The notes beneath the pieces were generated by a model. The model saw nothing but the letters and a program-made list of their open reading frames with translations. It made no database searches and was not told where the DNA came from. The position numbers were made by a program, and so were the translations under genes. From Epinephelus fuscoguttatus (lineage: Eukaryota > Chordata > Actinopteri > Perciformes > Serranidae), in assembly GCF_011397635.1 (NCBI RefSeq), contig NC_064770.1:32512598-32576597 (forward strand): DNA of 64,000 bases, in the 5' to 3' direction. How positions within the stretch are numbered: position 1 is the first letter of the stretch; the number at the start of each line of letters is the position of its first letter. Below, in pieces: positions 59,801 through 64,000 of the stretch.

Positions 59801-60877
59801 TTGTCTCCTTTAGTCTGAATCAGGGACTAATGTTGTCACAACTCCAACTAGAAAACAATGTTTTGATGCATTGGATGTGCTGAATGTGCATATTAAGGCA
59901 GTACAGGAGGAGGTGCACATTAATAATCCTCCAGGACTGTAACATGCTCATGTTTAACCCAAACAATGTGTCATGTGACTGCAGTTGGTTCAGATCCAGG
60001 TCGGAACACCTTCTCACCACAAACAAACTGCACCAGAGAACGAGACCTTCCTGAAAAGCTGGTTGTTTTGGTGTGCACCCGAGTGCGATTGCTGTGTTCA
60101 CACCTGCCCAAATGAACTTGAGTTCGGTTGAACCAAAACGAACAGGGCAGGTGTGAAAGCACCCTTAGTTTCAGGTGATTATACACTAAAGAAAACATAT
60201 TATACTCCATTTCTGCCACCCTTAGTTTCACCCCTCATTCCTACACTGGACCTTTAAAATGTGTAATTTTCTTAAAACAAAGTTTTGCTTTAGGCGCGTT
60301 TTTGTCCAACTCCTGTAAAAATAACAATGAGACTAAAGTGTATAGAAGCTATTTCACTCTACATGAGTCTGGCAGCTATTTAAGATTCCCTGAAAGAAAT
60401 CCTTTATACTGAATTATAACTACGAGCCAGAATGAATATGGAGCCGATGTCCAACATGAGAAAATGAATTCCACTATCAGTCAGCTCAGTGCTTGCTGTG
60501 AGCCTTTATGATGAACAGTATATAATGAACCGATAATTAGCTAACTGTATCATGTGTCTCCCTTCAGGCAGGAGGACTGAGCAGTCGCTGCGATCGCCCT
60601 ACGAGTCCGGATTCTCTGTGACAGTGAGTAATAAACCATTTGGATTAACAATCCCACTTCACAATTAAGGACCGTGGCCTTTCGCTACTGCAGGCAATTA
60701 TAGCCAAGTCATACTGTAAGGTTAATGAAAGCACAATTTATCACGGCTATTAACTGCACTGACATGATGAATGTGTGATTCTAATGTTTCTGTGTGTTTC
60801 AGGAAATCGACCCTGACAAGGATTACACCATCCCTCGCCCACAGACCACCAACTTCCTGGAACCTTATGACGAATAA
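56874..60877 (+). CDS. gprc5d: GPRC5-family seven-transmembrane receptor, GPRC5D-like (410 aa, three coding exons)
   Basis: GPRC5 proteins are orphan class C receptors with short extracellular N-termini, located at the plasma membrane. Coding exons: 56874-57975, 60568-60623 and 60803-60877, with GT-AG introns in phases 1 and 0. Seen: a signal peptide (residues 1-29, LFPLLLLFYVPLTCLC), Asn-X-Ser/Thr sites in a Ser/Asn-rich stretch (32-46), the family motif YRYLCDRRAAWGIVLETLA (63-80), seven hydrophobic segments near 74-99, 113-138, 148-172, 182-205, 217-242, 263-285 and 299-325, and a cytoplasmic tail with YESGFSV and DYTIPRPQTTN ending EPYDE. The loop before helix 7, RGNPEVDRRPQWDDPVICIA, resembles GPRC5D as I recall it, and GPRC5A/D are syntenic with MGP/PDE6H in human. 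The family is sure, the member less so. Continuing the first exon to the stop at 58034 would read through the donor. Confidence 0.9.
57988..58115 (+). mobile_element. MITE fragment at the start of the GPRC5 intron
   Basis: AAGCTGCAACTAACAATTAT, TTAATCGATTAATCAAATAA and TTTGGTCTATAAATGTCAGA are the start of a very common fish MITE. It begins 12 bp past the donor, so the false tail of the read-through frame is transposon sequence. Confidence 0.65.
58393..58560 (+). mobile_element. tRNA-derived SINE, copy 2
   Basis: The A-box-like TAGCTCAGTC, B-box-like GGTTCAAGTCC and body GCGTGGACCGGTAGCTGG and AAGGTGCCCTTGAGTGAGGC match the copy at 17 kb. Located in the large receptor intron, sense orientation. 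Confidence 0.75.
59530..60258. mobile_element. TTAA-type MITE in the GPRC5 intron, with nested element
   Basis: The left end TTAAAGGTCAAGTGTGTAGG and the inverse of the right end TTAAAGGTCCAGTGTAGGAA are the ends of a widespread fish element flanked by TTAA. At 59778-60169 it carries another element with ends AGGGTGCTTTCAGACC and (inverse) AGGGTGCTTTCACACC. The host sequence resumes with TAGTTTCAGGTGATTATACA. Confidence 0.75.
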
Positions 60878-61575
60878 TGATTGAAATAACTTGCTCCAAC
60901 ACAAACACAAGAACTGACATACACCAAAAACCAGAGCTGGGGGAGACCCGGCTCATGCACTAATTTGTACTTGGCACAAACATGTGTTTTTCTGTTTTCA
61001 AATGTAAATATTTGTGTGTTATTTTCAAATGTGGCACCATCCTCTGTCCCAAAAAGAAGAAAGGACTCAGCAGAGTGACTCATCTGCTCGAGTTTCATCA
61101 TGGAGGCTGGATGGGTTCAGATAGTCCAGCTTTCTTCTGGCGGGAAATCTACATCACAAATGCTTAGTGGAAGTGAGTCTTGATGGTGTGTGTGTGTGTG
61201 CTGCTCTAAGATGGTATATAATAGCCCTGAGGCGATAGAGGAGGCGTGAAACTGTCACTCTGAAGGTGCCAAACTGCTGAGCGGAGCAGAGGCATCTGTG
61301 AGCGGCAGGGAGGAGGAAGAGGAGAGAGGAAGGGAGATTAGATGAGATGAGACAAGACAGGAGGAGGATAGGACAGGAGACCTGTCAGCACCGTGGGAGG
61401 CTCGTGCCATCACTGATTAACATCTTCATATTCAAAGTTGCATTACAGTCGCCTGGGCTCTGTTGGCGCGCTGGAAACAATGGATGTGTTCTGCGTGCGT
61501 GGAGAGATAAGAGCTTCACAAGGCATGTCTCTCCCCAGCGATGCACTCTGACTTTCTCCACATGCTGGTGTTATC

Positions 61576-61581
61576 AATAAA
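61576..61581 (+). terminator. GPRC5 gene polyadenylation signal
   Basis: AATAAA about 700 bp after the stop codon, followed within 30 bp by TTGTTTGTCG-type T/G-rich sequence. It is the first canonical signal noticed downstream. Confidence 0.5.
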
Positions 61582-61599
61582 AAGGTTTGTCTATAAAAG

Positions 61600-62145
61600 A
61601 GTTGTTTGTCGTACTCTCAAACCTTTTGCTTCTCCCACTCACAATCTGCACAGATGGCACACCAAAAAGCCAATTACTCTCCCAACCAGATTCAGTGCCA
61701 TGCCTGCAGGCGCCTGCTGGAGCCACACAGGGAGGGCAGATGGAGTACTGCTGTTAAACCACCAGGGGGCAGTGTTTAGGCACACCAAGACTAATCAGGA
61801 GTGACTATCAAACTCACACAGCCTGAGAGGAGAGGAGCGTTTGAGCACAAGTAGCAGTGTAACACCACATTATAACCCCTTGCATATATATTTTACACCA
61901 GTGGTTCCCAACTGGTCCGTCACAGAGTCCAGATTTCTCTTAAGTCATTACTTCAAGGTGCACGCAGGTTAATACACTCAGCCTCATATTTACCTTTGGC
62001 CATGTCATCAAGCTAGTTTGCTGTCTCTGTCAAGTAGCTGTCCATTAGTCACTCACTCTACAGCAGGAAACAGCACTTCAAAGCAAAAGCTGCTAAAAGT
62101 TGCTGATATTTTTACGAACTTTTTATAAGATTGTCAGTATTATAT
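61600..62145. other. Intergenic; possible hAT end fragment
   Basis: CAGTGGTTCCCAACTGG at about 61900-61916 looks like the end of a CAGTG-type hAT element but no partner end is seen. Otherwise nothing recognised. Confidence 0.35.
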
Positions 62146-62154
62146 ACACGTAGT

Positions 62155-62372
62155 CTCACTGGCCACTGTGTAAGGTACACCACAAACTGCTAATCAGCCA
62201 ATCACACGGCAGCAGCTCAACGCATTTAGGCATGTAGACATGGCGAAGACGACCTGCTGAAGTTCAATCTGAGCATCAGAATGAGGAAGAAAGGTGATTT
62301 AAGTGACTCTGAACGTGGCATGGTTGTTGGTGCCAGACGGGCTGGACTGAGTATTTACTGGGATTTTCAGAT
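62155..62372 (+). pseudogene. Tc1/mariner-like transposase N-terminal fragment
   Basis: The frame at 62281 reads MRKKGDLSDSERGMVVGARR, AGLSIYWDF. As I recall it, this is the helix-turn-helix start of a fish Tc1-like transposase (GDLSDFERG...GARRAGLSI). The upstream TAAGGTACACCACAAACTGC and CATCAGAATGAGGAAGAAAG also fit. It breaks off about 30 codons in. Confidence 0.65.
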
Positions 62373-62374
62373 AC

Positions 62375-62512
62375 AACCATTCACACTCACATTCACGCCT
62401 ACGGGTAATTTAGAGTCACCAATTAACCTGCATGTCTTTGGACTGTGGGAGGAAGCCGGAGTACCTGGAGTAAACCCACACTGACATGGGGAGAACATGC
62501 AAACTCTGCACC
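62375..62512 (+). repeat. Widespread vertebrate repeat fragment
   Basis: CATTCACACTCACATTCACG, GGTAATTTAGAGTCACCAAT, CATGTCTTTGGACTGTGGGA and GGGGAGAACATGCAAACTC are a sequence found many times in fish genomes. I cannot place it in a family with certainty. It directly abuts the Tc1 fragment. Confidence 0.6.
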
Positions 62513-62529
62513 TCCGTGACACCCGGATC

Positions 62530-63410
62530 TTAAGTGATTAGAGAAAAAAGATGAGCTGACAGTAGCAGGTGCTGGGCTAGCAGCCCGTCTCTGACATGTC
62601 AAACAGCATCCAAGAAACTGATTTATAATGTGAACCTGCTTTACTCAGTTTAAATGACCAGGTCTGTTTTTTTGGAGAGGAAGAGACATCTGCCAATAAT
62701 TCAGCTTAAGGTAAAAATGCGTAAAAACACCTTAAGTTATTATAAAAAAAAAAGGTGAGCACACATCAGCAGGTGCTTTGCAAATGGGCCATCTGCAATG
62801 AGCCGAACATTGTATGAGAAACACTCATTTGTAGCATGAAACTGCTTTATCCAGTGTTTTTACCAGTTGTAATCATCTGGTCTGTTTGTTTTGGAGAGGA
62901 AGAGACCTCTGTGGATAATTTGGCTCTTGGTACAAACTGCCTAAGCGTCTGGATCTGAAGTTAGCAGAGAAATAGGTGAGCACACATCAGCAGGTGCTGG
63001 GCTTGTGGCCCATGTGCGACAAGCCAAACTGTGTTGAAGAAACACTGATTTGGAACGTGACGCTGTTTTATTCAGTGTTTTTACCTGATTAATTGCCCAG
63101 GTCTGTTTGTTGCGGCGAGGAGGAGACATCTGCCGATAACTCAGCTTGTGGTAAAAATCTTCTGAACATCTGGATCAGATATAATGTGAGCACACATTCG
63201 GTTATCGGAAAAAAAGTGAGAGTACTTTAGCAGGTGCTCTGCGAGTGGGACGTCTGTGACAAGCTGAACAACACATGAGAAACACTTATTTGTAGCATGA
63301 AACTGCTTTATTCGGTGTTTTAACCCGTTTAATCCACCTGGTTTGTTTGTTTTGGAGAGTTGGAGAAGTTTGCGGATAATTAAAACTCTGTTAATCTTAC
63401 TCACTGGACT
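62530..63410 (+). repeat. Tandem repeat, about four ~220-bp units
   Basis: The landmark CTGTTT(G/T)TT-GGAGAGGAAGAGAC recurs near 62665, 62885, 63105 and 63345, with GGTGAGCACACATCAGCAGGTGCT between. Same family as the two inverted units at 25.7-26.1 kb. Units are well diverged. Confidence 0.8.
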
Positions 63411-63624
63411 TTTAAGTGAGATTTATACTTGTGCATCAGCTATATGCAGACCCTACGCCGTAGCCTACACTGTTGTGAGCATTTATACCTGTGTGGTGGT
63501 GTGTCTGTGTCACTCTGCAGTTACACTAGTCGGCGGTGGAGGTGTCTGTGAAGTGCTGTAAAGCTTAGTTGATTCAAAACACACATTAAACACACATTAA
63601 ACATGGCTTAATAGAGACAATTTC

Positions 63625-64000
63625 AAACACAAGTACACAAATCAGCTTCACTATAACTCGCAGCATTCACAGACAAACACTTGTCTTTATCTGGACTCAT
63701 TTTCCCCACAAATACAACATGCTAACGTTATTAGCACAAGCCTATGGCATTAAACATTGTATAAATTAGCCTAGCAGCTAGCACACTTTTCCTCTTCTCA
63801 TATAAAACCAGGGACAACAGCAACATTTAACAAAGGTAACGTTACAAAATTCGGCTCCATTACAACTCACAAGGTTCACTGACAAAACAACTGTCTTATA
63901 CTAGACACGTTTTCCAAACAAATATAACATGCTAACGTTATTAGCACAAGCCTATGGCATTTTACATTGTATAAATTAGCCTAGCGATGAGCGGAGATTT
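63625..64000. repeat. Tandem repeat, ~210-bp unit, cut by the window end
   Basis: ACATGCTAACGTTATTAGCA, CAAGCCTATGGCATT and ATTGTATAAATTAGCCTAGC occur at about 63718 and again at about 63929. TCAGCTTCACTATAACTC pairs with TCGGCTCCATTACAACTC at the same spacing. The array continues past the right edge. Confidence 0.75.

Overview
The window is vertebrate nuclear DNA, almost certainly from a percomorph-type teleost. The evidence is intron-containing genes with fish-type Gla proteins, a cone phosphodiesterase gamma gene, and an intergenic landscape dominated by fish DNA transposons (hAT, Harbinger-like, TTAA-type and foldback MITEs), tRNA-derived SINEs, LINE fragments and CA/GT microsatellites. 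No search was run. Gene identities come from reading the spliced translations and from memory of the families.

Four genes are supported. (1) Positions 515-841, minus strand: the first two coding exons of osteocalcin (bglap); the rest lies left of the window. (2) 8047-9034, minus: a complete matrix Gla protein gene (mgp, 117 residues in four coding exons), with an untranslated first exon and TATA box near 10.9 kb. (3) 50991-51332, plus: pde6h, the inhibitory gamma subunit of cone phosphodiesterase (86 residues), with a TATA box and a CRX/OTX-type site near 49.7 kb. (4) 56874-60877, plus: a seven-transmembrane GPRC5-family receptor (410 residues in three coding exons), most like GPRC5D. MGP, PDE6H and GPRC5A/D lie on human 12p12-p13, so this is probably a conserved synteny block. 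The genes do not form one pathway: two act in skeletal mineralisation, one in cone phototransduction and one is an orphan receptor.

The 39 kb between mgp and pde6h contains no gene I can recognise. From left to right it holds: a MITE with an internal 57-bp minisatellite (11.5-12.3 kb); a palindromic MITE (12.8 kb); a 3.2-kb TTAA-flanked element carrying a ~190-bp tandem repeat broken by a Harbinger-like insertion and SINEs (14.1-17.4 kb); an L2/Rex1-like LINE remnant (19.5 kb); more copies of the 57-bp family (20, 23, 33 and 48 kb); a nested foldback element (26.2-27.4 kb); a polypyrimidine tract (28.3-29 kb); a 21-bp minisatellite split by a hAT element and abutting a Harbinger transposase remnant (30-31.9 kb); an RTE-like LINE pseudogene (35.4-36.4 kb); and nested TIR elements (38.9-42.9 kb). 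Left of mgp there is a 190-bp satellite (5.1-6.2 kb) and several MITEs. Right of the receptor gene the window ends in two further tandem-repeat arrays.

Almost all the longer open frames in this window are chance frames in low-complexity or transposon DNA. I saw no CRISPR array, operon or bacterial-type system. The strongest unusual signals are the 57-bp minisatellite-bearing inverted-repeat family and the minisatellite that appears to grow out of a transposase exon.
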